DNA from: Paenibacillus sp. G2S3 | GTDB lineage: Bacteria; Bacillota; Bacilli; Paenibacillales; Paenibacillaceae | Reading direction: 5' to 3' | DNA: 64,000 nucleotides | Assembly (NCBI RefSeq): GCF_030123105.1 | Contig: NZ_CP126095.1 | Coordinates: forward strand, 3,410,001 to 3,474,000 | Notes under the pieces: model-generated | Databases searched by the model: none | What the model saw: only the letters and a program-made list of their open reading frames with translations | Told to the model about the DNA's origin: nothing | Part shown: piece by piece, positions 1 through 8,311 of the stretch | How positions within the stretch are numbered: position 1 is the stretch's first letter | Layout of the letters: the number at the start of each line of letters is the position of its first letter | Translations under genes and position numbers: made by a program

Positions 1-69
1 TTGGCTATGACACCAGGCGAAACAGAATGGTTTGAAGTAGTCAATGACGAATGGTTTGAAGCACTGTAG
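1..69 (+). CDS. 3' end of an unidentified protein (partial)
   Basis: An open frame runs in from the left edge and ends at a TAG, leaving 22 codons. The visible tail is acidic and contains a repeated EWFE/DEWFE pattern. It has no diagnostic motif, so the family cannot be named. The next gene starts 41 nt downstream with its own ribosome site and no terminator between, so the two may be co-transcribed. Confidence 0.45.
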   Translation: MAMTPGETEWFEVVNDEWFEAL

Positions 70-110
70 AAATCGAACGTTGCTTAACCTTAGAAATGGA
101 GGCTTATTCT

Positions 111-1091
111 ATGGAATACATCAAATTTGGAAATACGGGAATGGACGTCTCTCGGATTTGCCTTGGTTGTATGAGCTTTGGAAAGGTGCTGCCTGGCGGG
201 CACCAATGGGTGCTTGATGAGGAGAACAGTCGTCCTATCATTAAAAGAGCGCTTGAGCTCGGGATCAATTTTTTTGATACAGCTAATATTTACGCAAGTG
301 GTTCCAGTGAAGAGATTATCGGCCGTGCGCTTAAGGATTATGCGAATCGAGATGAAATTGTTCTCGCCACGAAGGTCTGGGGTCGCATGCGTCCAGGTCC
401 AAATGGTGGTGGGCTTTCTCGAAAAGCTATTTTGGGCGAAATAGATAACAGTTTGAAGAGACTTGGGACTGATTATGTGGATCTCTATATCATTCACCGC
501 TGGGATTACAACACACCCATTGAAGAAACCATGGAGGCCTTGCATGATGTGGTAAAGTCTGGAAAGGCTAGATATATTGGTGCTTCTGCTATGTATGCAT
601 GGCAATTTCAAAAAGCATTACATGTAGCCGAGAAAAAGAACTGGACTCGCTTTGTATCCATGCAAAATCACCTTAATCTCATCTACCGAGAAGAGGAAAG
701 GGAGATGATGCCGCTTTGTCAGGATCAAAAAATTGCGGTAACCCCTTATAGTCCTCTAGCATCAGGAAGATTGATTCGAGATTGGTCGGATACGACGCGT
801 AGATCCGAAACCGATCTCATTCAAAAATCAAAGTATGATTCAACTGCTGATGTAGATCGATTAATCGTTGAGCGAGTAGCGTCATTAGCAGAGAAACGAG
901 GCGTAACACGTACTCATATCGCACTTGCATGGCTGTTGCAAAAAGCTTCTGTAGCTGCTCCAATTGTGGGTGCGACGAAAATTGCTCAGCTCGAAGATTC
1001 AGTAGATGCTCTTTCGGTGAAATTATTACCTGAAGAAATTTCATTTCTTGAAGAGTTGTACGTTCCTCATCCAATAGTTGGAGCTCAGTAA
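111..1091 (+). CDS. Aldo/keto reductase
   Basis: Predicted NAD(P)H-dependent aldo/keto reductase of 326 aa, cytoplasmic TIM barrel, the usual length for the YajO/YccK-like subgroup. The N-terminus reads as the family opener (MEYIKFGNTGMDVSRICLG). The catalytic tetrad is visible: Asp in FFDTANIY, Tyr in the same segment, Lys in LATKVWG and His in YIIHRWDY. The C-terminal part has the usual GVTRTHIALAWLLQK and PIVGATK motifs for cofactor binding. An ATG 15 nt upstream is in frame, but GGAGG at 98-102 sits 8 nt before the ATG at 111, so the latter was chosen. The substrate is unknown; sugar or xenobiotic aldehydes are typical. It ends at a hairpin shared with the convergent AraC gene. Confidence 0.93.
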   Translation: MEYIKFGNTGMDVSRICLGCMSFGKVLPGGHQWVLDEENSRPIIKRALELGINFFDTANIYASGSSEEIIGRALKDYANRDEIVLATKVWGRMRPGPNGGGLSRKAILGEIDNSLKRLGTDYVDLYIIHRWDYNTPIEETMEALHDVVKSGKARYIGASAMYAWQFQKALHVAEKKNWTRFVSMQNHLNLIYREEEREMMPLCQDQKIAVTPYSPLASGRLIRDWSDTTRRSETDLIQKSKYDSTADVDRLIVERVASLAEKRGVTRTHIALAWLLQKASVAAPIVGATKIAQLEDSVDALSVKLLPEEISFLEELYVPHPIVGAQ

Positions 1092-1156
1092 TAACTACTT
1101 TGCAAGCTGTCACTTAAACGTAGACCTTTTCGCCGTCTTTGTGCATCCGAGTATTA

Positions 1157-1199
1157 AAAAAAAGCCGATGATCTGAACCAAAAGATCATCGGCTTTTTG
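1157..1199. terminator. Bidirectional rho-independent terminator
   Basis: A 13-bp stem (AGCCGATGATCT paired with AGATCATCGGCT) has an 8-nt loop and is flanked by an A run on the left and a T run on the right. It can therefore end both the aldo/keto reductase (plus) and the convergent AraC gene (minus). Confidence 0.9.
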
Positions 1200-1204
1200 T
1201 TTGC

Positions 1205-2041
1205 TTAACGTAATTCACTTGGAGTCCGTTGTTTAATCTGTTTAAATACTCTGTTAAAGGTACGGATATTAGTGAAACCGCATTCCAGTGCGATATCTAA
1301 AATGGATTTGTCTGTAGTCAGCAGCAGCTGTTCTGCCTGATTGACTCGGATGTTGCTAAGGTACGCAATATAGCTCATCCCCGAAAGACTCTTAAAGAAG
1401 CGGGAGAAATAAAAGAGGCTCATATTGGCTTGCCTTGCAGCGTCAGCAAGTGTGATGGGATGCATGTAGTTGACGTCGAGGTATTCAAGAACCCCTTGCA
1501 TAATTTTCATGTTAGTGATGCGTCTTTTGTCTTTCTGCGGATTAATCTTATCCAAAGGAACATGCCGTAAAATGAGTCCACTCCACTCGTGCAACAAGCC
1601 AATGATTAGCTGTTCATGATATTCCAGCTTCTGATTATATTCGACCATAAGTTCCTGCAGGATCAGTGAAAGACGGTTGTTGATACGCACTTCATCTTCT
1701 CGTGTAGCTATCCGTTTCTCCATAAATGGGGAAGTCAGTCTCACATTCAGAGGCCATCCTCCAGGAAAACCGATTAACGAAGGATTGAATATCACCATCA
1801 TTATCTTGGAGCTGCTGTCTTTACTGTCATAGTAGTGGATGTCTCCGCTGCTGCATATAGCCATATCTCCCGCTTTCAAGATCCTCGTTTCGGAGTTAAT
1901 TCCCATCCGAATTGAGCCTTCAAATACATAAACTATCTCAAGATCGTTATGCCAGTGGGCTAGAAAATCAATATTATCAGACACTATTACAGTGAAAGGG
2001 AACGTCGAATGGTATGTTCTATTTTCGTGAAAGGCTTTCAT
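1205..2041 (-). CDS. AraC family transcriptional regulator with cupin domain
   Basis: A 278-aa cytoplasmic regulator. Residues about 10-100 form a cupin-type sugar-sensing domain with the HWHNDLEIVYVFEG and DMAICSSGDIHYYDS motifs. Residues about 175-278 form the double helix-turn-helix AraC domain, with the second helix-turn-helix in DIALECGFTNIRTFNRVFK and a TPSELR end. The start has a good ribosome site (AGGAG, 5 nt). It is divergent from the ThuA plus Gfo/Idh operon with about 170 nt between start codons, the usual layout for a local activator, so it probably controls those two genes. The ligand is unknown. Confidence 0.93.
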   Translation of the reverse strand: MKAFHENRTYHSTFPFTVIVSDNIDFLAHWHNDLEIVYVFEGSIRMGINSETRILKAGDMAICSSGDIHYYDSKDSSSKIMMVIFNPSLIGFPGGWPLNVRLTSPFMEKRIATREDEVRINNRLSLILQELMVEYNQKLEYHEQLIIGLLHEWSGLILRHVPLDKINPQKDKRRITNMKIMQGVLEYLDVNYMHPITLADAARQANMSLFYFSRFFKSLSGMSYIAYLSNIRVNQAEQLLLTTDKSILDIALECGFTNIRTFNRVFKQIKQRTPSELR

Positions 2042-2209
2042 GAGATCTCCTGTTCATGCGGTTAAATTTTAGGTTCACCTCTAAAACTTAGCAAAAAATG
2101 ACCATTCCTACAAGTGAAATGGCGAGCACTCCTCTTTGATCTAGATTACAATTTCATCAGATGGACGAAAGGTTGATTACATATATATATAGGAAAAGGA
2201 GATTGCAGG

Positions 2210-2869
2210 ATGACGAAGAAAGCATTGATTGTAAAAGGTGGATGGGATGGGCATGAACCAAATGAAGTAGCCGCAATTTTTGCTGGCATTCTAGAGGCTG
2301 AAGGCTTTGAAGTTGAAGTGTCTGATACGCTGGAGAGCTTCAACAGTGCAGAGAAGCTTGCGGATTTAAGCCTTATTGTACCGGTATGGACCATGGGAGA
2401 AATCAGTAATGATCAGGTATCCTCAGTTCTGAAGGCAGTAGCTTCTGGAGTAGGAATTGCCGGTTGTCATGGGGGGATGTGTGACTCTTTCCGTAACAAT
2501 ACAGATTGGCAATTTTTGACCGGGTCACAGTGGGTGGCGCATCCATTTAACGATGGGGTAGAGTACAAAGTCAATATCGTACATTCTGGCTCCAGTCCCA
2601 TTGTGGAGGGCATCCAAGACTTCAAGGTGAAATCGGAACAATATTATTTACATGTAGATCCTGCAGTGGATGTCTTGGCAACAACTACGTTTGTAATGAG
2701 TGAGGGTGAGCATTCAGCGAATGGTATCATCACGATGCCCGTTGTGTATACGAAGAAATGGGGACAAGGGAAGGTTTTTTATAATTCACTTGGACATCAT
2801 GCAGATGTTTTCGATATTCCGGAAGCCAAGGAACTGATGAGAAAAGGCTTTTTGTGGGCGGCTAACTAA
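2210..2869 (+). CDS. ThuA domain-containing protein
   Basis: A 219-aa protein of the ThuA (trehalose utilisation) family, a class I glutamine amidotransferase-like fold. It shows the opening strand KKALIVKGGWDGHEP, the VPVWTMG segment, the GIAGCHGGMCDSF loop and the late WGQGKVFYNSLGHH motif typical of the family. The molecular reaction of ThuA proteins is poorly established; members sit in disaccharide and keto-sugar pathways beside Gfo/Idh/MocA oxidoreductases, exactly as here. The ribosome site AAAAGGAG precedes the ATG. It is first in a two-gene operon, with the next gene about 24 nt downstream, and is divergent from an AraC regulator. Confidence 0.92.
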   Translation: MTKKALIVKGGWDGHEPNEVAAIFAGILEAEGFEVEVSDTLESFNSAEKLADLSLIVPVWTMGEISNDQVSSVLKAVASGVGIAGCHGGMCDSFRNNTDWQFLTGSQWVAHPFNDGVEYKVNIVHSGSSPIVEGIQDFKVKSEQYYLHVDPAVDVLATTTFVMSEGEHSANGIITMPVVYTKKWGQGKVFYNSLGHHADVFDIPEAKELMRKGFLWAAN

Positions 2870-2893
2870 AACTGAGATAAGGTGGGAATGATC

Positions 2894-3997
2894 TTGCGCA
2901 AAGTGAAGGTAGGTATAGTCGGCTGCGGGAACATCAGCAGCATTTATTTTGAGAATTTGAATGGGACCTTCGTTAATACTGAGGTCTATGCTTGTTCCGA
3001 CCTGGATAAAAGTCGTGCAGAGCAAGCGGCGGAGAAATATGGCGTTCCTCATGTATGGACGACAGAACAATTACTTGCTTCGGAAGAGATTGAAATTGTC
3101 GTTAATCTAACAACGCCTAATTTTCATTTTGACGTGTGCAAGCAAGCCTTGCTAGCAGGCAAGCATGTGTATGTGGAGAAACCATTATCTCTTTCCCTGG
3201 AAAATGGCACCGAGTTAGTTCGTCTAGCGAAGGAGAAGAACCTGTTCCTTGGCTGCGCGCCAGACACTTTCCTCGGAGGCGGTCTGCAAACCTGCAGTAA
3301 GCTGATTGCGGATGGCTATATCGGGGAGCCGGTGGCAGCAACTGCCTTTATGCTCTGTCATGGACATGAAAGCTGGCATCCTGATCCAGAATTCTATTAT
3401 AAAGCCGGTGGAGGACCCATGTTTGACATGGGACCCTACTATCTAACCGCCCTAGTGTCCTTGCTAGGCCCAGCTAAAACCGTATGCGGCATCACTAAAA
3501 CCTCCTTTGCTCATAGAACGATCACCAGCGACAAGAAGTTTGGTAAAGTCATTGATGTAGAGGTGCCTACACATGTTGCCGGAACGATTGAGTTTGACAG
3601 TGGTGCCGTGGCAACCATGATCACCAGCTTTGATGTTTGGCACAGTACTTTACCGAGGATCGAAATCTACGGATCGCAAGGAACCTTGATCGTACCGGAC
3701 CCTAACAACTTTGGAGGGCCGATCCTTTTACGCCCGGCACACAGCCCGGAATTTCAGGAGATCCCGCTTATCTACAATTATGCAGATAACAGTAGAGGCA
3801 TAGGTGTTGCGGATATGGCCCGCTGCATCGACACGGGGGAAACTCCTCGTGCAAACGGAGAACTCGCCAATCACGTACTTGAAATAATGCATGCATTCCA
3901 TACAAGTTCTGACTCTAAACGGTATGCCGAGCTGGTTACCAGCTGCGAGCAGCCCAAGCCACTGCCGCTGGGCTTAGTCAAAGGGTATTTAGGGTAG
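2894..3997 (+). CDS. Gfo/Idh/MocA family oxidoreductase
   Basis: Predicted NAD(P)-dependent sugar or cyclitol dehydrogenase of 367 aa. The N-terminal Rossmann fold shows VKVGIVGCGNISSIYF, followed by VNLTTPNFHFDVCKQALLAGKHVYVEKP, where EKP carries the conserved catalytic/cofactor Lys. The C-terminal domain contains GGGPMFDMGPYYL, the family signature around the catalytic Asp/His region. GGTGG at 2881-2885 is 8 nt from the TTG at 2894; the in-frame GTG at 2882 and ATG at 2888 are too close to or inside that site. It is co-transcribed with the ThuA gene, suggesting oxidation of a sugar to a keto-sugar. A strong terminator follows. Confidence 0.92.
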   Translation: MRKVKVGIVGCGNISSIYFENLNGTFVNTEVYACSDLDKSRAEQAAEKYGVPHVWTTEQLLASEEIEIVVNLTTPNFHFDVCKQALLAGKHVYVEKPLSLSLENGTELVRLAKEKNLFLGCAPDTFLGGGLQTCSKLIADGYIGEPVAATAFMLCHGHESWHPDPEFYYKAGGGPMFDMGPYYLTALVSLLGPAKTVCGITKTSFAHRTITSDKKFGKVIDVEVPTHVAGTIEFDSGAVATMITSFDVWHSTLPRIEIYGSQGTLIVPDPNNFGGPILLRPAHSPEFQEIPLIYNYADNSRGIGVADMARCIDTGETPRANGELANHVLEIMHAFHTSSDSKRYAELVTSCEQPKPLPLGLVKGYLG

Positions 3998-4034
3998 TAA
4001 TTTCCCAGAGTAAATTACTGGAGATTACGCCGCA

Positions 4035-4083
4035 TATCAAAAAGGGTAGAAGACTGTAAGATAAGTCTTTACCCTTTTTGATA
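4035..4083 (+). terminator. Rho-independent terminator
   Basis: A long hairpin pairs TATCAAAAAGGGTA with TACCCTTTTTGATA, with an additional inner AGACT/AGTCT pairing. It follows the Gfo/Idh gene by about 40 nt and its A/T tracts could work in either direction. Confidence 0.88.
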
Positions 4084-4224
4084 AACAGCAACAGGTGGAT
4101 CTATGAAATGTTCGAGTGCTAACTCAAAAAGTCGATATTAACGGTAAACTTGATTTCATCGGTTTATATGTTAGGATTTTGGAGAGGTAAGACTCTATAA
4201 AGATTTAAAAATAGGAGGTTAGGT

Positions 4225-6696
4225 ATGCAAGAAAATACATTGATAGCCTCGGATTTCAGGTTTTCAATTAACCTCCCTGAAGACGCTATCGCTTCCTGGC
4301 ATCAAGAACTTGAGGTAATGTACATTTTGCAGGGAACTGGGGTACTACAGTTGGATGACAATCAGTTTACCTATGAAGTTCGGCAGGATGACATTATTGT
4401 GCTGAATAGCTACCAACTGCACGCTTTAGATATGCAAGGTTCGGGCAAGGCGCTGTCGTTGTTTATCTCGCCCGCATTTTCGGCAGCTTTTTGTCCTGAG
4501 ATTGAAAGTATTATTATAGAGTGTAAGTCTTTTCTGTACCCTAAGGAGGAGCAGACTCGCTTTAATTTACTCCGTAGTGAGTTCGCCAGTGTATTCCAAG
4601 CCCTTTACAAAAATGAATCTCATTTACCTATATTGCTGCGCAGCCGTGTGGGGGTACTGCTGAACAACCTAGTACATAATTTTTTCGATCAGAACAAGCA
4701 GAAGGATCCCTCCAGATCCTCAAGCAGGGAAAGGTTACGCAAAGCCACCGATTATATTCACCGACACTATCGGGAGAATATTACACTGAGTGGACTAGCC
4801 ACCACTATCTATTTAAGCAGCTCCTATTTGTCTCATTTATTTCAGAAACAGCTCGGTCTTACTTTCACTACCTACCTTACAAATGTTAGGTTGAGTCAGG
4901 CAGTCGCTCTTCTTCGTAGTGAAAGAACGATCACGGACATCGCCTCAGAAGTTGGGTTTCCAAGTACCAATGCGTTGATCGACGCCTTCAAACGACGTTT
5001 TGGCGTTACACCAGGGCAATACCGTCACATCAATGAGCATGATGCCGCTGATCCTAAGGAGAACGGTATGACCAGTGAAGGATTCTCCACCGATTTTTCT
5101 TCACTGATGCGGCATTTGCATCAACCCGATCAATCTAATGTCCGCCCTCAGGTCAACGAGGTACATGACCTTCATGTGGAGATAGGCCATAAGATCCGGA
5201 CACTGACTCATAATTGGCGAACGTTGGTAAATGCAGGATATGCCAAAGATCTGTTGAATGGCGCGGTGCAGACACAAATACGAAAGCTGCAAAAGGAGAT
5301 TGGCTTTCGCTATATGCGCTGCAAAGGTCTGTTGGACGATGACATGATGCTGTATGTTAAGAAAATGTCGGGTAGCGTAGATTATAACTTTGTATATGTA
5401 GATGAGGTGCTGGACTTCATGCTTTCTGTGGAGTTAAAACCTTATGTGGAATTTAGTTATATGCCCTCTGCATTAGCGAGGGAAGCCGTGTTTCCATTTA
5501 AGAGGCCGAGCATCCTATCTATGCCTGAGCAATTAAATGAATGGCTCGCCCTTGTGACTTTCCTTGTTAGGCATTTCATTGACCGGTATGGGCTTGAGTC
5601 AGTGCGGGAATGGAGGTTTGCTCCTTTCGTGAGTCCAGAGTTTTCGGGTTATGGTGTGTTTACCATGGAAGAATACTGGGTGCTTTACCGAGAAACCACC
5701 CACGCCATCCGCGCTATCGATCCGCAGCTACATATTGTTGGTCCAGGAAGCAACATTGATTCAAGTGATTTTATTAGCGATTTTCTAGTGTCTTGCAGTA
5801 AGGGGAATTGTTTGCCCGATTCTCTGGCTCTACGTGCTTATCACAGCATATTACCGGGGCAGGAAGACACTGGTCTTCAGCTCTTGGCAGAGGATGAGGC
5901 TTTTCCACTTGCGGTAAGCGGCGATGAACAGTTTATGAAACACGCGTTACAAAAGGTCAAAAAGCTGTTGCGTCAACGTGGTTTCGCTAGTCTGCCCGTG
6001 ATTCTTGAAGAGTGGAGTAATAACATATGGCAGCGTGATTTGTGTAATGATACCTCCTACAAATCTGCTTTTCTTTTCAAAAATATTCTGGAGAATTACG
6101 ACCAGTTTGAGGCTATGGGATACTGGTCGCTTAGTGACCATATGGAGGAGATCGTTCCTTCGCCGGATCTTTTTCATGGCGGGTTTGGTTTATTCACTCG
6201 CGGGGGGTTGCCCAAAAGCTGTTATCGGGCGCTGCAATTGTTGCGGTATGCAGGAAGCAGTCTGATCGCTGAAGGTGACGGGTATTTTATAACTTCCTCC
6301 AAAGGTGAAATACAGATATTTTTATATAATTATTGTCATTATGATACTCTATATCGCTACCGTCATACCACTCACTTGACTCAAACCGAACGATACAACG
6401 TGTTCAACATACGCAATACCCGTCAGTACCACATTCGTCTCGAGGGCTTAACGCCGGCTGTTTATACAGAACGAAGGTATTCGGTAGGTCCTTCTGGGGG
6501 AAGCGCCTTTGATGAATGGTTGAATATGGGGGCACCTAAGGACATGCGTCCTGAAGAATGGTCTTATCTTGAAGGTCGGTCCCTGCCGTTATTTCAAGTG
6601 TATTCGCAGCAAGTGACAGAGAATTTTGTGGTAAATACTGTTGTTCAGCCACATGAGGTACAATTGATTCGACTAACACGTCGACTAACACGATAA
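4225..6696 (+). CDS. AraC-type regulator fused to a GH39-like domain
   Basis: An 823-aa fusion. Residues about 10-100 are a cupin sensing domain (SWHQELEVMYILQGTG). Residues about 170-275 are an AraC DNA-binding domain (YLSSSYLSHLFQKQLG and ITDIASEVGFPS). From about 305 to the end lies a glycoside hydrolase 39-like barrel followed by a beta-rich tail. The GH39 nucleophile region is kept (Glu596 in ILEEWSNN), but the acid/base motif, normally WNEPN after an EW-x-F strand, reads FVSPEF with Ser470 at the Glu position. The domain is therefore probably not a working xylosidase and may bind sugar as a sensor. AraC-GH39 fusions occur in Firmicutes. There is no signal peptide. The start has AGGAGG at good spacing, and the gene is alone between two terminators. 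Confidence 0.88.
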   Translation: MQENTLIASDFRFSINLPEDAIASWHQELEVMYILQGTGVLQLDDNQFTYEVRQDDIIVLNSYQLHALDMQGSGKALSLFISPAFSAAFCPEIESIIIECKSFLYPKEEQTRFNLLRSEFASVFQALYKNESHLPILLRSRVGVLLNNLVHNFFDQNKQKDPSRSSSRERLRKATDYIHRHYRENITLSGLATTIYLSSSYLSHLFQKQLGLTFTTYLTNVRLSQAVALLRSERTITDIASEVGFPSTNALIDAFKRRFGVTPGQYRHINEHDAADPKENGMTSEGFSTDFSSLMRHLHQPDQSNVRPQVNEVHDLHVEIGHKIRTLTHNWRTLVNAGYAKDLLNGAVQTQIRKLQKEIGFRYMRCKGLLDDDMMLYVKKMSGSVDYNFVYVDEVLDFMLSVELKPYVEFSYMPSALAREAVFPFKRPSILSMPEQLNEWLALVTFLVRHFIDRYGLESVREWRFAPFVSPEFSGYGVFTMEEYWVLYRETTHAIRAIDPQLHIVGPGSNIDSSDFISDFLVSCSKGNCLPDSLALRAYHSILPGQEDTGLQLLAEDEAFPLAVSGDEQFMKHALQKVKKLLRQRGFASLPVILEEWSNNIWQRDLCNDTSYKSAFLFKNILENYDQFEAMGYWSLSDHMEEIVPSPDLFHGGFGLFTRGGLPKSCYRALQLLRYAGSSLIAEGDGYFITSSKGEIQIFLYNYCHYDTLYRYRHTTHLTQTERYNVFNIRNTRQYHIRLEGLTPAVYTERRYSVGPSGGSAFDEWLNMGAPKDMRPEEWSYLEGRSLPLFQVYSQQVTENFVVNTVVQPHEVQLIRLTRRLTR

Positions 6697-6711
6697 ACAG
6701 AAAAAACTACG

Positions 6712-6740
6712 AGGATGACAAAGGTGTCGTCCTTTTTTTT
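6712..6740 (+). terminator. Rho-independent terminator
   Basis: A 9-bp stem AGGATGACA/TGTCGTCCT (one G-U pair) with a 3-nt loop is followed by eight T residues, 16 nt after the stop of the AraC-GH39 gene. Confidence 0.88.
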
Positions 6741-6776
6741 GTTTTTTATATTGTATTTTTGCTCTAGATGTCATTT

Positions 6777-6791
6777 TTGGAATCGCTTTCA
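6777..6791. promoter_or_regulatory. Candidate cre (CcpA) site
   Basis: TTGGAATCGCTTTCA fits the Bacillus consensus WTGNAANCGNWNNCW at every position. It lies about 180 nt upstream of the esterase start, inside a 230-nt intergenic region. The match is by eye only; CcpA control is inferred. Confidence 0.45.
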
Positions 6792-6968
6792 CTAATAATG
6801 ATAAAGAAAGGATATAACAAAAGAAATAATGCGATATTTTTTCTGCAAACCCAAACCTATAATTGAGTTATAGCAACCAGTATAAATCGCCGCGATTAAT
6901 TTTACAATTAGGTCTAGCGGAGTAAACATAGGCTGAGTGGATACAACATTCGAAAAGGAGTAATCATC

Positions 6969-8081
6969 ATGGAACGTAAATATACTCAAAAGCTTCTTAC
7001 ATCGATGCTTGAAAGACAGCATGTAATTAATGAAAATGGACTGGATATCCTGATTAAGCCTATTCCTGAAACCGATGAGCCTGGCGTACTGGATCCTCGC
7101 TTTCATCAGAGTATGGAGTCAATCCTAAAAGGCTTCAATGGAATGCTGGTTAAGATGATGTTAAAAGGCAGCCGAAAGAAAAATATCCAAAAAAGTGCAG
7201 CTCAAATGCGCAAGATGATGAATGGCGTGAACAGCATTCCGATCACTGAAGGTGTTGATGTGAGGCATGCTACCGTTCAGAACGGCGATGTGGCTGTCCC
7301 TGTGCGAATTTATACCTCGCAGAAGAAGAGCGGAGAGTTGCAGCCAGTGTTCTATTACATCCACGGAGGTGGTTTTGTAGCAGGAGGACCCGAAGTAGTG
7401 GAGGAGATGTGCAAGCTTGTGGTTGCTAATACCGGCTGTGTATCGATTCAGGTTGATTATCGCCTCGCTCCGGAAAACCCATACCCCGCTGGGCTCGACG
7501 ACTGTTATACCGTATTGAAATGGATATATGCTCACGCCGAAGAATTCAATGGTGATCCGAATCGCATCTGTATTTCCGGTGATTCTGCAGGTGGGAATCT
7601 AGCCACGGTATGCGCAATGAAAGATCGGGATGAGGGCAAGCAGATGGTAAAGGCACAGGCACTACTATATCCAAGCGTGGATGCAGCAGGTATGAAGGAA
7701 CATATGAAGCGCAGAGATGTTTATGAAATATCCCCTTCTCAGGAAAAAGAAATTAGATCTATATTGGATCTGTTGAGCGGTGGTTTAGGAACTGTCGGCT
7801 TAGGTGAATATTTGGGCGTGCCCGATGATACAATCCCTCATTTGAGCCCGCTGCGAGGAGATCTGAAAGGGATGCCGCCTGTCATTATTTTGTTTGGCGA
7901 ATATGACTTTCTACGGATCGAGGATGATGCATATGCCTTAAAGCTGAAGGATTCGGGCGTCAAAGTGAAAACGGTACGGTACAAAGGACTTTCTCACGGT
8001 TTTGCCGATCAGGTGGGGGTCACACCGCAAGCGGAAGATAGTTTGATTGAAATTGGAAATTTCATGTTAGAGAATGTGTAA
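6969..8081 (+). CDS. Alpha/beta hydrolase, hormone-sensitive-lipase (family IV) esterase
   Basis: A 370-aa esterase with the HSL-family oxyanion motif HGGGF (residues 132-136), the nucleophile elbow GDSAGG (Ser206), Asp313 in FGEYDFLRIEDD and His343 in GLSHGF. The VDYRLAPENPYPAGLDD stretch is also diagnostic. The first 90 residues form a cap that is longer and more basic than usual. There is no signal peptide, so it is probably cytoplasmic. It likely hydrolyses short-chain acyl esters, possibly acetyl groups from sugars given the neighbourhood. The ribosome site AAAAGGAG precedes the ATG. It is monocistronic, with a candidate cre site upstream and a terminator just after. Confidence 0.93.
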   Translation: MERKYTQKLLTSMLERQHVINENGLDILIKPIPETDEPGVLDPRFHQSMESILKGFNGMLVKMMLKGSRKKNIQKSAAQMRKMMNGVNSIPITEGVDVRHATVQNGDVAVPVRIYTSQKKSGELQPVFYYIHGGGFVAGGPEVVEEMCKLVVANTGCVSIQVDYRLAPENPYPAGLDDCYTVLKWIYAHAEEFNGDPNRICISGDSAGGNLATVCAMKDRDEGKQMVKAQALLYPSVDAAGMKEHMKRRDVYEISPSQEKEIRSILDLLSGGLGTVGLGEYLGVPDDTIPHLSPLRGDLKGMPPVIILFGEYDFLRIEDDAYALKLKDSGVKVKTVRYKGLSHGFADQVGVTPQAEDSLIEIGNFMLENV

Positions 8082-8094
8082 TTAATTATAGTCA

Positions 8095-8119
8095 AAAGCT
8101 GCTCAGTGCGGCTTTTTTT
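8095..8119 (+). terminator. Rho-independent terminator
   Basis: An 8-bp stem AAAGCTGC/GCGGCTTT with a short loop and a T7 tail begins 14 nt after the esterase stop. Confidence 0.8.
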
Positions 8120-8311
8120 ATTGTTCTGAAATTACTATTAAATCTTGTCATCAGGCACATTCAAGCTCCGGCTATATTGTAAGATTAGACCTGTCGTCAT
8201 TCAAATGAGTGTTAACCACTCTACTGAATTATCTGGCTTAATATGCTAAGCTTTATATAGTAGAGCATTATACTGCTAGAGTTCAGTGATTACCATAATA
8301 GGAGTGATATT

